From Citrobacter freundii (GTDB taxonomy: Bacteria > Pseudomonadota > Gammaproteobacteria > Enterobacterales > Enterobacteriaceae), in contig NZ_JAALBX010000003.1 of NCBI RefSeq assembly GCF_011077955.1, positions 124,001 to 188,000 on the forward strand: a stretch of 64,000 nt of DNA. The letters run 5' to 3'. How positions within the stretch are numbered: the stretch's first letter is position 1; every line of letters begins with the position of its first letter. Position numbers and translations under genes: made by a program. Positions 1 through 9,436 of this stretch are shown piece by piece. The notes under the pieces are model-generated. The model did no database searches. It saw only the letters and a program-made list of their open reading frames with translations, and was not told where the DNA came from.

Positions 1-1379
1 TTTTCAAGCATTGCGCCCTGATGGCCGATGCCGATAGCGCAGTGGTGCGACGGGCCGCCGAGGCTCCAGCGCGTGGTAAAATCGCGAGCGCTGAGCGCAA
101 ACCGGTAGCGGCTATTGGTGTTGCCGATATCAAGCGTTTCACCGCGCACCGCTTCGCCTTCGGCGTATTGCAGAATGACCTGGTTATTCGCATCCTCCAC
201 CACGGACAAAAACGTCACCGGGCCGGGTTTGACGGTCATTTGAATAGAGACGCCTTTGCCAGGTTTGCCGTGGTAAACCGGCAACGGCACCAGCCGGACC
301 TCACCATCTGCCATGTGCGGATGAGCAGGCCCGTCATGGCCCCACAGCACCACATCATCATGAAATTCAATGCCGTAAGGTTCCGCGAACGAGCCGCCTG
401 CGCCCAGCATTTGCAGGATTTTCATCGCCAGTACGTTTTTGATTTCATATTCACCCGCAACCGGAATGCCGCGTCCGGTGAGCAAGGTGGTGCCCATAAT
501 GACGGAGGTAACGATATTTTCGTAAGCGTTGCCGTTGCGGCCTTCATAGTAATAGGCAAGCGCTGCCAACTGGCGGGTTTCTATCAGAATGTCCAGCGCG
601 CAGGCGGTCTGCACGGCGCGATCCAGTTCTGCTTGTTCGCACGCCGGATCGATATGCATCGCCTGTTCAAGTTCCTGCCATTTCGCCTGGGTTTGATCCA
701 GCGTGACGCCTTCCCGGTATTGCGCGAGCTCGCACATCTCAAGCGGCATAAAGCGCACGCCGAGCCTGGCCGATAAATTGGTCATGTTGCTGTACACGTC
801 CACCATACCGTCGTAGTAATGCCCCAGCACGCCCACGCGGCACGTTGCCAGTGCGCGTTGAACGTTTGCGGCCTCAAGCCAGGCGTCGGTTTCCCGCCAG
901 ACCGTTTCGTCGCCGTCCAGCGCACCGACGACCAACTGATAACGTACACCGGCCCGGTTAAACACATTGGCCAGCTCCGGCGCGCTACAGGCCTGACAGT
1001 GCGCCAGCCATTCGCCGGTACGCGCACCGCGATCGGCCATGGCGCGGATCGCGGCATAGGGCAGGCCAGGCTCAGGCTGAAGGGCGAGAATAATCACCGG
1101 CTTATTGACGCGTTGCACCAGCGGCAGCACCGTCGCGCTCAACGCGTAAGTACTGATATAAAGACAAATAACGTCAACCGGCTGGTGTTGAAGCTCGGCG
1201 GCGAAAGCGTCGGCTTTGGCGACACTGTCGATAAGCCCGCCATTGATGATATGGCGCTCAGGCGAGGCCAGACGCTGATGAATGCGCGACAGATAACCCG
1301 TCAGGCGTTGTTCGAGACCGCTAAACTGCGGCCAGTAGGTGTCCAGTCCAATTCCAAAAAGTGCGATATTTATCGTCAT
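1..1379 (-). CDS. L-fucose/L-arabinose isomerase-family protein (3' end beyond window)
   Basis: The first 459 codons are present; the C-terminus lies outside the window. The start is ATG at 1379, preceded on the minus strand by GGAGCG about 7 bases upstream. The N-terminal part has the alternating pattern of an isomerase N-terminal Rossmann-like domain ([14 protein letters not shown] around residues 68-81; [17 protein letters not shown]). It is followed by the region that normally carries metal-binding acidic residues ([13 protein letters not shown], near residue 280) and a C-terminal part rich in Gly/His ([15 protein letters not shown]). This layout fits the sugar-isomerase superfamily of FucI/AraA-like proteins, which interconvert aldoses and ketoses using Mn2+. 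It is not clearly AraA or FucI itself, so the substrate is unknown. It lies divergent from sodA; operon partners would be beyond the left edge. Family call moderate, substrate not assigned. Confidence 0.6.
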   Translation of the reverse strand, partial: MTINIALFGIGLDTYWPQFSGLEQRLTGYLSRIHQRLASPERHIINGGLIDSVAKADAFAAELQHQPVDVICLYISTYALSATVLPLVQRVNKPVIILALQPEPGLPYAAIRAMADRGARTGEWLAHCQACSAPELANVFNRAGVRYQLVVGALDGDETVWRETDAWLEAANVQRALATCRVGVLGHYYDGMVDVYSNMTNLSARLGVRFMPLEMCELAQYREGVTLDQTQAKWQELEQAMHIDPACEQAELDRAVQTACALDILIETRQLAALAYYYEGRNGNAYENIVTSVIMGTTLLTGRGIPVAGEYEIKNVLAMKILQMLGAGGSFAEPYGIEFHDDVVLWGHDGPAHPHMADGEVRLVPLPVYHGKPGKGVSIQMTVKPGPVTFLSVVEDANNQVILQYAEGEAVRGETLDIGNTNSRYRFALSARDFTTRWSLGGPSHHCAIGIGHQGAMLE

Positions 1380-1553
1380 TGCTTTCGCTCCAGAGAAGAT
1401 GCGGAGCGTCGACTATCGCCCGTTTACCTGGCGACTACCTTCGTATTTTTGCCACTCCTGTAAGTCTCTGGCAGAAAACCGGTTATCGCGTTACTTAAGC
1501 TTTGCAGACTGACTTATTCCAGATGTGAATAACCCTATAACAAATACGGCATT

Positions 1554-1589
1554 GATAAACATTTTCAATATCATTTAATTAACTATAAT
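1554..1589 (+). promoter_or_regulatory. sodA promoter with Fur-box-like site
   Basis: Bases 1554-1573 read GATAAACATTTTCAATATCA, which resembles the 19-bp Fur box and closely resembles the sequence I recall upstream of E. coli sodA. TATAAT at 1584-1589 is a perfect -10 hexamer, with TTTTCA at 1562-1567 as a possible -35 at 16-bp spacing, so Fur binding would cover the promoter. Iron repression of sodA is established in E. coli. SoxS and ArcA sites are also known there but were not resolved here. Confidence 0.55.
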
Positions 1590-1667
1590 GATCCCACTGA
1601 TTACGCGGCGTTAACACACCGGCTTCGAAAGGGCCAGTTTGCCGCCCGACAATAATGGAGATGAAAA

Positions 1668-2288
1668 ATGAGCTATACACTGCCATCCCTGCCTTATGCT
1701 TACGACGCCCTGGAACCGCATTTCGACAAGCAAACGATGGAAATCCATCACACCAAACACCACCAGACCTACGTCAACAACGCTAATGCGGCGCTGGAGT
1801 CTCTGCCTGAATTCGCTAACCTGCCGGTAGAAGAACTGATCACCAAACTGGATCAGGTTCCGGCGGACAAAAAAACCGTACTGCGCAACAACGCAGGCGG
1901 TCACGCTAACCACAGCCTGTTCTGGAAAGGCCTGAAAAAAGGCACCACGCTGCAGGGCGACCTGAAAGCGGCTATCGAGCGCGATTTCGGCTCTGTGGAA
2001 AAATTCAAAGAAGATTTCGAGAAAGCAGCGGCAACCCGTTTCGGCTCTGGCTGGGCGTGGCTGGTACTGCAGGGTGACAAACTGGCTGTGGTTTCTACCG
2101 CAAACCAGGACAGCCCGCTGATGGGTGAAGCGATTTCTGGCGCATCCGGCTTCCCGATCCTGGGTCTGGACGTGTGGGAACACGCTTACTACCTGAAATT
2201 CCAGAACCGCCGCCCGGACTACATCAAAGAGTTCTGGAACGTAGTGAACTGGGACGAAGCTGCTGCACGTTTTGCTGCTAAAAAATAA
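1668..2288 (+). CDS. sodA: Superoxide dismutase [Mn], SodA
   Basis: SodA is the cytosolic Mn superoxide dismutase that converts superoxide to H2O2 and O2. The 206-residue product matches the usual E. coli length. The four metal ligands are visible at H27, H82, D168 (in the LDVWEHAYY motif) and H172, and the GGHANHS and [15 protein letters not shown] signatures are intact. The start ATG at 1668 has GGAGATGAAAA just upstream, giving a good ribosome site (GGAG, 9-base spacing). It has its own promoter and a strong terminator downstream, so it is likely monocistronic. Essentially certain. Confidence 0.98.
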   Translation: MSYTLPSLPYAYDALEPHFDKQTMEIHHTKHHQTYVNNANAALESLPEFANLPVEELITKLDQVPADKKTVLRNNAGGHANHSLFWKGLKKGTTLQGDLKAAIERDFGSVEKFKEDFEKAAATRFGSGWAWLVLQGDKLAVVSTANQDSPLMGEAISGASGFPILGLDVWEHAYYLKFQNRRPDYIKEFWNVVNWDEAAARFAAKK

Positions 2289-2309
2289 AGTTGCAAAATT
2301 GCGGTGATA

Positions 2310-2335
2310 AAGCGAGCCTGAGGCTCGCTTTTTTT
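2310..2335 (+). terminator. Rho-independent terminator of sodA
   Basis: A GCGAGCC / GGCTCGC stem with a TGA loop is followed by seven T residues, 22 bases after the sodA stop. The yiiM ribosome site starts just beyond it. Confidence 0.9.
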
Positions 2336-2357
2336 GTGTCCGCATAAGGAGCAGCAG

Positions 2358-3047
2358 ATGCATTATCCCGCAGAAATTTATATCGGCCAGGTGCGTGACT
2401 ACCCCGGCAGCCGTCCCAGCGCTATCGGCAAAGTGCAGGTTGAAGGCGCGTTAACGCTGACGGACCTCGGCCTACAAGGCGATCAGCAGGCGGAAAAAAC
2501 GATACACGGCGGCCCGGATCGCGCACTTTGCCATTATCCGCGCGAACACTACGCACGCTGGGCGCTCGATTTCCCGGAACTGGCGGAACGCTTCGTCGCC
2601 CCGGCGTTTGGTGAAAACCTGTCAACCGTTGGATTAACGGAAGAAAACGTGTTTATCGGCGATATTTTCCGTTGGGGCGAGGCGCTGATTCAGGTCACCC
2701 AGCCGCGCTCACCGTGCTTCAAAGTGAATTTTCATTTTGGTATCAGCGACCTTGCGTTGCTGATGCAGCAAACCACCCGCACCGGCTGGCTGTACCGCGT
2801 GATCCAGGGCGGCAATGTCAGCGCCGATACGCCGCTTGAACTGGCGTCGCGTACCAGTGATATCAGCGTTCACGATGCTGCGGTTATCGCGTGGCATATG
2901 CCGTTTGACGATGATCAGTACCACCGCCTGTTAAGCGCATCAGGGTTATCGGTAAGTTGGACGCGAACCCTGCAAAAGCGCCGTCTTTCCGGCTCGATTG
3001 AGGATTTTTCTCGTCGGTTATGGGGAAAGGCGAAGCCTGCGAAGTGA
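2358..3047 (+). CDS. yiiM: YiiM, MOSC-domain 6-hydroxylaminopurine reductase
   Basis: YiiM is a molybdenum-cofactor MOSC-domain protein that reduces N-hydroxylated base analogues such as 6-hydroxylaminopurine in E. coli. The product is 229 residues, against 224 in E. coli. The start ATG at 2358 follows AAGGAGCAGCAG. An upstream in-frame TTG at 2334 would begin inside the sodA terminator and is not preferred. MOSC signatures include GLQGDQQAEKTIHGGPDRALC (about residues 41-61) and the conserved PRSPCFKVN segment with the Moco-binding Cys. The adjacency sodA-yiiM is not the one I recall in E. coli. Confidence 0.93.
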   Translation: MHYPAEIYIGQVRDYPGSRPSAIGKVQVEGALTLTDLGLQGDQQAEKTIHGGPDRALCHYPREHYARWALDFPELAERFVAPAFGENLSTVGLTEENVFIGDIFRWGEALIQVTQPRSPCFKVNFHFGISDLALLMQQTTRTGWLYRVIQGGNVSADTPLELASRTSDISVHDAAVIAWHMPFDDDQYHRLLSASGLSVSWTRTLQKRRLSGSIEDFSRRLWGKAKPAK

Positions 3048-3050
3048 GGT

Positions 3051-3137
3051 GTTCAGCGCGCTTTCAGACGCGCTGAACAACAAGAAGAGGCGAAACGCTG
3101 CTGGATGGGGCGCGCAACACGCGTATCGCCCCTTTCT
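3051..3137. terminator. Two hairpins between yiiM and lldD, probable convergent terminators
   Basis: GTTCAGCGCG at 3051-3060 pairs perfectly with CGCGCTGAAC at 3069-3078, giving a 10-bp stem with an 8-base loop. A second stem (GGGGCG 3107-3112 with CGCCCC 3127-3132) is followed by TTTCT on the plus strand. The two flanking genes converge here, so these fit termination, but neither has a full T-run. Confidence 0.5.
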
Positions 3138-3152
3138 GAGGCCGGCTACGGG

Positions 3153-4361
3153 CTAGGCGGCGTCGGTACGCTGATTCACGCTTGCACTGGACGCCGGTAA
3201 CGATGCCAGCACCGAAGTGAATTCCGGGTCCGGCACCAACGAGTCGCGGCTGATTTCTTTAATGGATTTCGCGCCGGTCAGGGTCATAGCGACCCGCATC
3301 TCTTTTTCGATCAAATTCAGCAAGTTCGTCACACCCGCCTGACCGTGGGTCGCCAGCGCGTAGAGATACGCGCGGCCTAACAGCACGGTATCTGCGCCGA
3401 GCGCAATCATCCGCACCACGTCCAGCCCGCTGCGAATGCCGCTGTCGGCGAGAATGGCGATATCGCCTTTCACCGCGTCGGCAATGGCAGGCAGCGCGCG
3501 CGCGGAGGAAAGGACGCCGTCTAACTGGCGACCGCCGTGGTTCGATACCACAATCCCGTCTGCGCCGAAGCGCACCGCGTCGCGGGCGTCTTCCGGGTCG
3601 AGAATGCCTTTGATAACCATCGGGCCGTCCCAAAACTCGCGGATCCACTCAAGGTCTTTCCAGGAGATGGACGGGTCGAAGTTATTGGCCAGCCAGCCGA
3701 TGTAATCCTCAAGCCCGGTAGGCTTGCCAAGATAGGTCGAAATATTGCCTAAATCATGCGGACGACCGTGCAAACCCACGTCCCATGCCCACTGCGGGTG
3801 GGTCGCTGCTTGCCAGTAGCGGCGCATCGCAGCATTAGCGCCGCTCATGCCGGAATGCGCGTCACGATAACGTGCGCCAGGGGTTGGCATATCGACGGTA
3901 AACACAAGCGTTGAACAACCGGCCGCTTTGGCGCGCTCCAGCGCATTGCGCATAAAGCCGCGATCGCGCAGGACATACAACTGAAACCACATCGGGCGCT
4001 GAATTTTGGGCGCCACTTCTTCAATTGGGCAGACCGACACGGTAGAGAGGGTAAAGGGGATGCCTTTCGCATCGGCGGCCTGCGCCGCCTGCACTTCACC
4101 GCGTCGCGCGTACATACCGCACAGCCCGACGGGCGCGAGTGCCACCGGCATCGACAGCGTTTCGTTGAACAAGGTCGTTTGCAGACTGAGATCCGACATA
4201 TTTTTCAGCACGCGCTGGCGCAGGGCGACCTGAGCGAGGTCTTCCACGTTACGACGCAGGGTGTATTCGGCATAGGCCCCGCCATCAATATAGTGAAACA
4301 GGAACGGCGGCAGAATGCGCTGTGCGGCGGCACGGTAGTCGCTTGCGGCGGAAATAATCAT
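3153..4361 (-). CDS. lldD: L-lactate dehydrogenase (FMN, respiratory), LldD
   Basis: LldD oxidises L-lactate to pyruvate at the inner face of the cytoplasmic membrane and passes electrons to quinone. The 402-residue protein has the FMN-dependent alpha-hydroxyacid dehydrogenase fold, with catalytic His275 in the [11 protein letters not shown] motif, the FMN/phosphate segment [15 protein letters not shown], and the N-terminal YIDGGAYAE element. It is the last gene of lldPRD; its ATG overlaps the lldR stop by one base (TAATG), so translation is likely coupled. About 396 residues is usual, and the slightly longer C-terminal tail is unremarkable. Confidence 0.97.
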   Translation of the reverse strand: MIISAASDYRAAAQRILPPFLFHYIDGGAYAEYTLRRNVEDLAQVALRQRVLKNMSDLSLQTTLFNETLSMPVALAPVGLCGMYARRGEVQAAQAADAKGIPFTLSTVSVCPIEEVAPKIQRPMWFQLYVLRDRGFMRNALERAKAAGCSTLVFTVDMPTPGARYRDAHSGMSGANAAMRRYWQAATHPQWAWDVGLHGRPHDLGNISTYLGKPTGLEDYIGWLANNFDPSISWKDLEWIREFWDGPMVIKGILDPEDARDAVRFGADGIVVSNHGGRQLDGVLSSARALPAIADAVKGDIAILADSGIRSGLDVVRMIALGADTVLLGRAYLYALATHGQAGVTNLLNLIEKEMRVAMTLTGAKSIKEISRDSLVPDPEFTSVLASLPASSASVNQRTDAA

Positions 4362-5143
4362 TATTCGTTCTCCCTGGGGGTGTCATCGATGTCGGGCAGG
4401 CGGGTGACTCGCGCCTGGCGCGCCACATCTTCATCAAGACGTTTAATGGTGGAATGGACAAAGCCGAGATGATGAGTGGCCGCTTTACGCGCCCGTTCGG
4501 CATCGCCGGCTAAAATGGCGTCCAGCATCTCGCGGTGCTGTTCGGTGAGTTGTGAGAATATGGGCGGCTCAAGGTACATGCGCTGGCGGCTCTGCATCAC
4601 CGACGATTGCAGCAGATCGAAAAAGCCGCGCATGGTCTGGAGCAGTACCACATTATGTGAGGCTTCCGCCACGGCCAGATGAAAACGCACATCGGCCTGA
4701 GCGGCCAGATCCGGGTCGTCTCGCTCGGTGAATTTCAACGTGGCGTCAAAGCAGTAGCGGAGTTTTTCTTTATCAAGCTCGGTGGCGCGCAACGCGGCAT
4801 GCCAGGCGGTACTGGCTTCAATTGCGTGGCGGGCTTCGAGAATGTCGTAGCGGTAGCCCGGGTCGTCCGCCAGCAGCGTTTTAATCGGCTGGACGATACG
4901 TTGTTCAGACCAGGGTTCGAGCTGGTAGCGCACAAAAGTGCCGCCGCCGCGACGGCTGACCAGCGTGCCTTCGCGGATCAAAATCTGAATGGCCTCGCGC
5001 ACGCTATTGCGCGAGACGCCAAGTATCACCGCTAACTGGCGCTCGGACGGCAGGCGCATGCCGCCGTCGAGCTGTTGGTCCGCAATCAGCGCCTGAATAC
5101 GCTCGACCAGTTGGTCAGCCAGGCGCGGCGTGGTTGTTGTCAT
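4361..5143 (-). CDS. lldR: LldR, GntR/FadR-family L-lactate regulator
   Basis: LldR is the DNA-binding regulator of the L-lactate operon. The 260-residue protein has an N-terminal winged helix (residues about 10-75; [24 protein letters not shown]) and a C-terminal FadR-type effector domain with metal-binding residues in the [11 protein letters not shown] and HLGFVHST segments. It overlaps lldP by 4 bases (ATGA) and lldD by 1, so all three genes form one transcriptional unit. Two palindromic operators of the expected TGGT-N3-ACCA type lie upstream of lldP. Confidence 0.95.
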   Translation of the reverse strand: MTTTTPRLADQLVERIQALIADQQLDGGMRLPSERQLAVILGVSRNSVREAIQILIREGTLVSRRGGGTFVRYQLEPWSEQRIVQPIKTLLADDPGYRYDILEARHAIEASTAWHAALRATELDKEKLRYCFDATLKFTERDDPDLAAQADVRFHLAVAEASHNVVLLQTMRGFFDLLQSSVMQSRQRMYLEPPIFSQLTEQHREMLDAILAGDAERARKAATHHLGFVHSTIKRLDEDVARQARVTRLPDIDDTPRENE

Positions 5144-6795
5144 GGAATCATCCAGGTTAAGACATACGCCTGCAGTGTGGTGATAACGCCCACCATGCAG
5201 GTAAAGATCAGGCTGTGTTTAACCGTGAAGCGGAACAGATCCGATTCTTTGCCCACCAGCCCTACGGCGGCGCAGGCGATGGCGATGGACTGCGGCGAAA
5301 TCATCTTGCCAGTCACCCCGCCGGTGGTATTGGCGGCGACCATCAGCACATCCGACACGCCAATCTGTTGAGCGGCGGTAGCCTGGAGCGCGGCGAACAG
5401 GGCGTTGGATGAGGTGTCCGAACCGGTCAGGAATACCCCAAGCCAGCCTAAGAACGGCGAGAAGAAGGTAAACGCCGAGCCGGTATGCGCCAGCGCCAGG
5501 GCAAGGGTCGATGACAGTCCCGAATAGTTAGAGATAAAGGCGAAGGCCAGCACCATACCGATGGAGTAAATAGGCAGCGCCAGTTCTTTTAACGTCTCGC
5601 CGAAGGTCTTGATCGCGGCGGCGGGTTTCATCTTCAGCCAGATAATGGAGATAATCCCGGCGAATAGAATGGCGGTGCCGGTTGCTGAGAACCAGTCGAA
5701 TTTATATACCGCGGCGTACGGCGTGGCGGCGTTAACCACCGGCGGCATGCGGGCTACCAGTTTGTCCAGGTACGGCACAGAAACGTTAAACACCATGTCG
5801 TACAGTGCGCCGCCCGGCGCAAAAAGCGCTTTAAACGGCGGAACGCTCCAGAGCGTAACGGTGGCGGTGAGGAACAGGAACGGCGACCACGCGCGAATCA
5901 CCTGGCGAGCGGTGTAGTTTTTGCGGGCCAGGGTCTGATCGACGACCGATGCGCCCATGTCGCCGAAGCGGAAAATACGCGTTGGCTGCCAGCGTTTCAG
6001 GAACAGCGTCAGGCAGACTAACGATACCAGCGAGGAGATAATGTCCGGCAGTTCCGGGCCGATAAAATTCGAGCTGAGGAACTGGGCGATTGCGAATGAA
6101 CCGCCCGCCACGATAACCGCAGGCCATGTCTCTTTGATGCCGCGCCAGCCGTCCATAATGCCCATGATCCAGAACAGTACGATGATGGTCAGGAACGGTA
6201 ACTGGCGGCCCACCATTTGGCCGATTTCAAAACTATCAAGACCAGTGACCTGGCCTGCCACCAGAATCGGAATACCCATTGCGCCGAACGCGACCGGCGC
6301 GGTGTTCACAATCAGGCACAACCCGGCGGCATAGAGCGGATTAAAGCCAAGGCCGACCAGCAACGCGGCGGTAATCGCCACCGGCGCGCCGAAGCCCGCC
6401 GCCCCTTCCAGAAAAGCCCCGAAGCAAAAGCCGACGATCAGCATTTGCAGGCGCTGGTCCGGGGTAATCGACAATATGGATGAACGGATAATGTCGAACT
6501 GCCCGGTTTTCACCGAAATTTTGTACACAAATACGGCGGCGATAATTATCCAGGCAATCGGCCACAGACCGTAGAAGAAGCCGTAAATTACCGACGCAAA
6601 TGCATTCGCGGCAGGCATTTTGTAGAAGAACAGCGCAACCGCCAGCGCAATGGTAACGGTCCAGGTCGCGGCGATATAGCCTTTGAGTTTCAGCTTAATC
6701 AGCGCGAAGAAGAAAAACAGGATTGGTAACGAGGCGATAAGGCTGGAAAGCCAGATGTTGCCAGCCGGATCGTAGTTTTGTTGCCAGAGGCTCAT
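5140..6795 (-). CDS. lldP: L-lactate permease LldP
   Basis: LldP is an inner-membrane H+/lactate symporter (LctP family) that also takes glycolate. The 551-residue length equals the usual family length. It is strongly hydrophobic throughout with about 12 or more transmembrane stretches, and includes the conserved [16 protein letters not shown] and [12 protein letters not shown] segments. It is the first gene of lldPRD. GGGAGAATTGC precedes the ATG. The promoter region upstream carries the LldR sites. Confidence 0.97.
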   Translation of the reverse strand: MSLWQQNYDPAGNIWLSSLIASLPILFFFFALIKLKLKGYIAATWTVTIALAVALFFYKMPAANAFASVIYGFFYGLWPIAWIIIAAVFVYKISVKTGQFDIIRSSILSITPDQRLQMLIVGFCFGAFLEGAAGFGAPVAITAALLVGLGFNPLYAAGLCLIVNTAPVAFGAMGIPILVAGQVTGLDSFEIGQMVGRQLPFLTIIVLFWIMGIMDGWRGIKETWPAVIVAGGSFAIAQFLSSNFIGPELPDIISSLVSLVCLTLFLKRWQPTRIFRFGDMGASVVDQTLARKNYTARQVIRAWSPFLFLTATVTLWSVPPFKALFAPGGALYDMVFNVSVPYLDKLVARMPPVVNAATPYAAVYKFDWFSATGTAILFAGIISIIWLKMKPAAAIKTFGETLKELALPIYSIGMVLAFAFISNYSGLSSTLALALAHTGSAFTFFSPFLGWLGVFLTGSDTSSNALFAALQATAAQQIGVSDVLMVAANTTGGVTGKMISPQSIAIACAAVGLVGKESDLFRFTVKHSLIFTCMVGVITTLQAYVLTWMIP

Positions 6796-6868
6796 GCAAT
6801 TCTCCCGAGGACCGCAGATTCGTCACGCAAGGAGTCTGTGCTCTGCTTTGCGCCACGAATTGTAAAAG

Positions 6869-6879
6869 TGGTCCTGCCA
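6869..6879 (-). promoter_or_regulatory. Proximal LldR operator (O2)
   Basis: TGGTCCTGCCA, within AGTGGTCCTGCCAATA, fits the TGGT-N3-ACCA half-site pattern of FadR-subfamily regulators with one mismatch. It lies about 75 bases upstream of the lldP start, where an operator overlapping the early transcript would sit. Confidence 0.6.
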
Positions 6880-6991
6880 ATAGTGTGATGTAGGGTTGGT
6901 GTCGATGAATGGTTAATCAAATGTTGCTGGTTTGCAATGTTGTGGTAACTGGTATTTTGTTGCTTTGTGATTTTTGGAAGGAAATTTCGTT

Positions 6992-7008
6992 AATTGGTTG
7001 GGCCAATT
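6992..7008 (-). promoter_or_regulatory. Distal LldR operator (O1)
   Basis: AATTGGTTGGGCCAATT is a near-perfect palindrome with the FadR/LldR/PdhR-type half-site AATTGG. Its centre is 126 bases from the proximal site. That is essentially the separation I recall for E. coli lldP (operators near -105 and +22), which supports a repression-loop arrangement. Confidence 0.7.
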
Positions 7009-7133
7009 TTGGGTTGCGGACCTGAATAACGTCGTGAAGAGAGGTTAGAAAGGGAGCGTATCTTGATAGAGACGAACGAGAAGACGGGCACACAGGCCGG
7101 GAATGCGAAGAGCAGGTGAGGCGGGGCGTTAAG

Positions 7134-7160
7134 TTGCACCAGTTGCGATAACTGGTGCAA
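7134..7160 (-). terminator. Perfect 11-bp inverted repeat downstream of yibL
   Basis: TTGCACCAGTT pairs with AACTGGTGCAA around a 5-base loop, 12 bases past the yibL stop. It has no long T-run on the minus strand. It is most likely the 3' end of the mtlADR-yibL side, but a protein-binding palindrome cannot be excluded. The rest of the gap 6796-7171 holds the lldP promoter and operators; no further gene is seen. Confidence 0.5.
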
Positions 7161-7171
7161 AGGATACGTTT

Positions 7172-7534
7172 TTAAAACTCGGTCTTTGAAAAGCCGGTCA
7201 TTTCTTTCAGGCCCATTTCACGGCCAAGCGCCGTCATCGGGTGGACCACCACCAGACCGCGCACGCTTTTCTTCAGCTTGCCCATATCGGCCTGCTCTTT
7301 TTTCGTGATGGCACGCTTATAGGGCATGTCCATCAGCTTCTGCGCTTCTTTGCTGAGCTTCTGGCTTACCACGCCATGCAGACGAGTGATTTCCGCTTCA
7401 ATGGTCTCTTTTTCTTTTTCCAGCTCGGCGTATTTATCGGCATGTTCAACCAGCGACAGCGCGGCTTGTTGATGGCGGATAGCGTCCAGACGATCGCTCA
7501 GACGTTTAATTTCGTTTTTTTCGACTTCTTTCAT
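7172..7534 (-). CDS. yibL: YibL, DUF2810 family protein
   Basis: This is a 120-residue, highly charged, mostly helical protein with a predicted coiled coil from about residues 5-50 ([32 protein letters not shown]), followed by a basic segment ([18 protein letters not shown]). It matches E. coli YibL in sequence and position downstream of mtlR. YibL has been reported to associate with ribosomes in E. coli, but no catalytic function is known. It is separated from mtlR by 56 bases and may be cotranscribed or independent. Confidence 0.93.
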   Translation of the reverse strand: MKEVEKNEIKRLSDRLDAIRHQQAALSLVEHADKYAELEKEKETIEAEITRLHGVVSQKLSKEAQKLMDMPYKRAITKKEQADMGKLKKSVRGLVVVHPMTALGREMGLKEMTGFSKTEF

Positions 7535-7590
7535 AGTGCTGACTCAAAGCAATGGGGTTTTAGTGCAAGGATACACTATTGCGCGAAGGC

Positions 7591-8187
7591 TTACTTCTGA
7601 AAGGCTTTTTTTAAGCTTACCCGGGAGATAAGCTCAGTCAGGGAGAGAACCATGGTGGACCGGACGATTTGCTGGTAGCGCTGCTGCTGCATGGCGCGCA
7701 GTTCAGGGTCGCCGCTCACGTCGAATACCGGTGCGGCAGGCAGGGCGCTGACGCAGTGCAGTTCACCAAATGGCCCCAGCATTTCATCGTCGGTAAAGGT
7801 GTAGTCGTTGCCGTCGTGATTCAGTTCTTCGCGCAGCGCCATTAATAACTCACAGTCTTCATATTCAGTGCGGCTGATGACGCCAAGACCATAGATAAGT
7901 TTTAATCGCACAGAAAGATCGCCCAACGGGCCGTCGCCGTCCAGCAGGGGTTCAACGGCATATTTCACCGCGTAGTCATCTTTGCGAAACACCTGAAGCA
8001 CCAGAATATTGACCGCCTCAGTGAGTAATTCAACAGCGGCGATTAACAGGCTTCGTACGGTTTTGCCAGCATTCAGACGCTCAAGCACCCGGTTTTCAAA
8101 GGCCTGTGTTTCTTCCATTTTTGCCTGCATATCTGACAATCTATAAACGGGTGCGGCCCTTGCCTGCACCGCACCCGGACACATCAT
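7591..8187 (-). CDS. mtlR: Mannitol operon repressor MtlR
   Basis: MtlR is the repressor-type regulator of the mannitol operon in enterics; it lacks a classical helix-turn-helix and is thought to act with partners such as HPr. The 198 residues match the E. coli length closely. The core from [15 protein letters not shown] to LREELNHDG is strongly conserved and only the first 15-20 residues differ. The start is one of two adjacent ATG codons (8187 or 8184) that overlap the mtlD stop, so translation is coupled to mtlD. Confidence 0.95.
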   Translation of the reverse strand: MMCPGAVQARAAPVYRLSDMQAKMEETQAFENRVLERLNAGKTVRSLLIAAVELLTEAVNILVLQVFRKDDYAVKYAVEPLLDGDGPLGDLSVRLKLIYGLGVISRTEYEDCELLMALREELNHDGNDYTFTDDEMLGPFGELHCVSALPAAPVFDVSGDPELRAMQQQRYQQIVRSTMVLSLTELISRVSLKKAFQK

Positions 8188-9332
8188 GGTTGTGCGTTAT
8201 ACGCGTTGACGGCAGCGGTCACGACTTCACTGTTGGCATCAAGGCCAGAGATCTCGGCAAGCGTCGCCTGCGGGCCTTTCTCCGCCAGCATTTGCGCCAG
8301 CTCCTGGGCTTGCGGATCCTGCTCGCTGCGATAATGCATCGCGGCGGCAATCCCCAGCACCAGATTATCGTGCGGTAAGCCGTATTCCAGTGTGCCTAAA
8401 AGCGGTTTAATTAAACGGTCGCCGGCGCTCAGTTTACGCAACGGCTGACGGCCTACACGCTCAACGTCGTCTTTCAAATACGGGTTTTCGAAACGACCGA
8501 GGATTTTCTGGATATACGCCGCATGCTTATCGGCATCAAAGCCGTAACGCTTGATCAGTACCGCGCCGCTCTCTTCCATCGCGCCTTTGACGACCGCGCG
8601 GATTTTCTCGTCCAGAATGGCGTCACGAATAGTCTGATGACTGGCCAGTTTTCCGAGGTAGGCGGTTATAGCATGCCCGGTGTTAAGGGTGAAGAGTTTG
8701 CGCTCGACAAACGCCATTAAATTATCAGTCAGCTCCATACCTGGAATGACCGGCAGCTCGCCTTTAAACTGGGTTTTATCAACAATCCACTCGCTAAAGG
8801 TTTCAACCGTCACTTCCAGCGGATCGTGAGTGGCGGATTCTGACGGCGGAACGATGCGATCCACAGCAGAATCCACGAAGCCGACATGCTCATCTACCCA
8901 CGCCTGATCGTCAGCCGCCAGCGCTGCCATCACATGGCCTTTCAACTGGCTGGTGCCGCGCACCATGTTTTCACATGCGATGATATTAAGCGGGACAGTG
9001 TTGCCGTTCGCGCGGCGCATCATCACGCCTTTGGCGATAGCGGGCGCGATGCGCTCCAGAACCACCGGGCCAACCGCCGTCGTAATTAAATCGACTTCAG
9101 AAATCAGCTTCACAACGTCGTCGCCGATGCTGCTGACCGCGTTAACGCCGGATACGGTATCAATCTGCTCGTTTTCACCCACCACGTGGACCTGGTAGCT
9201 GTGACGTGCGTTTAAAGCATCCAGCACCACCTGGTTTACATCGGCGAAAGTGAGGCTGATACCCGCGTCTGCGAGCAGTTTGCCGATGAATCCACGTCCA
9301 ATATTACCTGCGCCAAAATGTAATGCTTTCAT
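8184..9332 (-). CDS. mtlD: Mannitol-1-phosphate 5-dehydrogenase MtlD
   Basis: MtlD is a cytosolic enzyme that oxidises mannitol-1-phosphate to fructose-6-phosphate with NAD+. The 382-residue length equals the E. coli enzyme. The N-terminal Rossmann motif [13 protein letters not shown] is at residues 5-17, and the polyol-dehydrogenase core contains the [18 protein letters not shown] segment with the conserved Asn/His catalytic region. It is the second gene of mtlADR, separated from mtlA by 104 bases with hairpins. Confidence 0.98.
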   Translation of the reverse strand: MKALHFGAGNIGRGFIGKLLADAGISLTFADVNQVVLDALNARHSYQVHVVGENEQIDTVSGVNAVSSIGDDVVKLISEVDLITTAVGPVVLERIAPAIAKGVMMRRANGNTVPLNIIACENMVRGTSQLKGHVMAALAADDQAWVDEHVGFVDSAVDRIVPPSESATHDPLEVTVETFSEWIVDKTQFKGELPVIPGMELTDNLMAFVERKLFTLNTGHAITAYLGKLASHQTIRDAILDEKIRAVVKGAMEESGAVLIKRYGFDADKHAAYIQKILGRFENPYLKDDVERVGRQPLRKLSAGDRLIKPLLGTLEYGLPHDNLVLGIAAAMHYRSEQDPQAQELAQMLAEKGPQATLAEISGLDANSEVVTAAVNAYNAQP

Positions 9333-9360
9333 TGTCTGAACCTTCTTAAATTTGAATCAC

Positions 9361-9431
9361 CCGAGAGGGTTGGGGTGAAAGGCAGACGTTCGGCCTTTCA
9401 CCCAAACCCTCTCCCGTGAAGGGAGAGGGAG
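9361..9431. repeat. Nested inverted repeats between mtlA and mtlD
   Basis: An imperfect long stem (GGTTGGGGTGAAAGGC near 9368 with GCCTTTCACCCAAACC near 9393) is followed by a second hairpin, CCCTCTCCC / GGGAGAGGG (about 9409-9431). Such intercistronic structures usually protect the upstream mtlA transcript or partially uncouple expression. The motif CACCC...CCCTCTCCC resembles dispersed enterobacterial intergenic repeats, but copy number cannot be tested here. Confidence 0.5.
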
Positions 9432-9436
9432 TGGTG

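Noticed and set aside
21-1463. Plus-strand frames of 251 and 214 codons
   Set aside because: They mirror the minus-strand isomerase-family gene, which has coherent motifs and a ribosome site; the plus frames have neither.
1611-2363. Minus-strand frame of 250 codons across sodA
   Set aside because: Reverse complement of sodA; no independent support.
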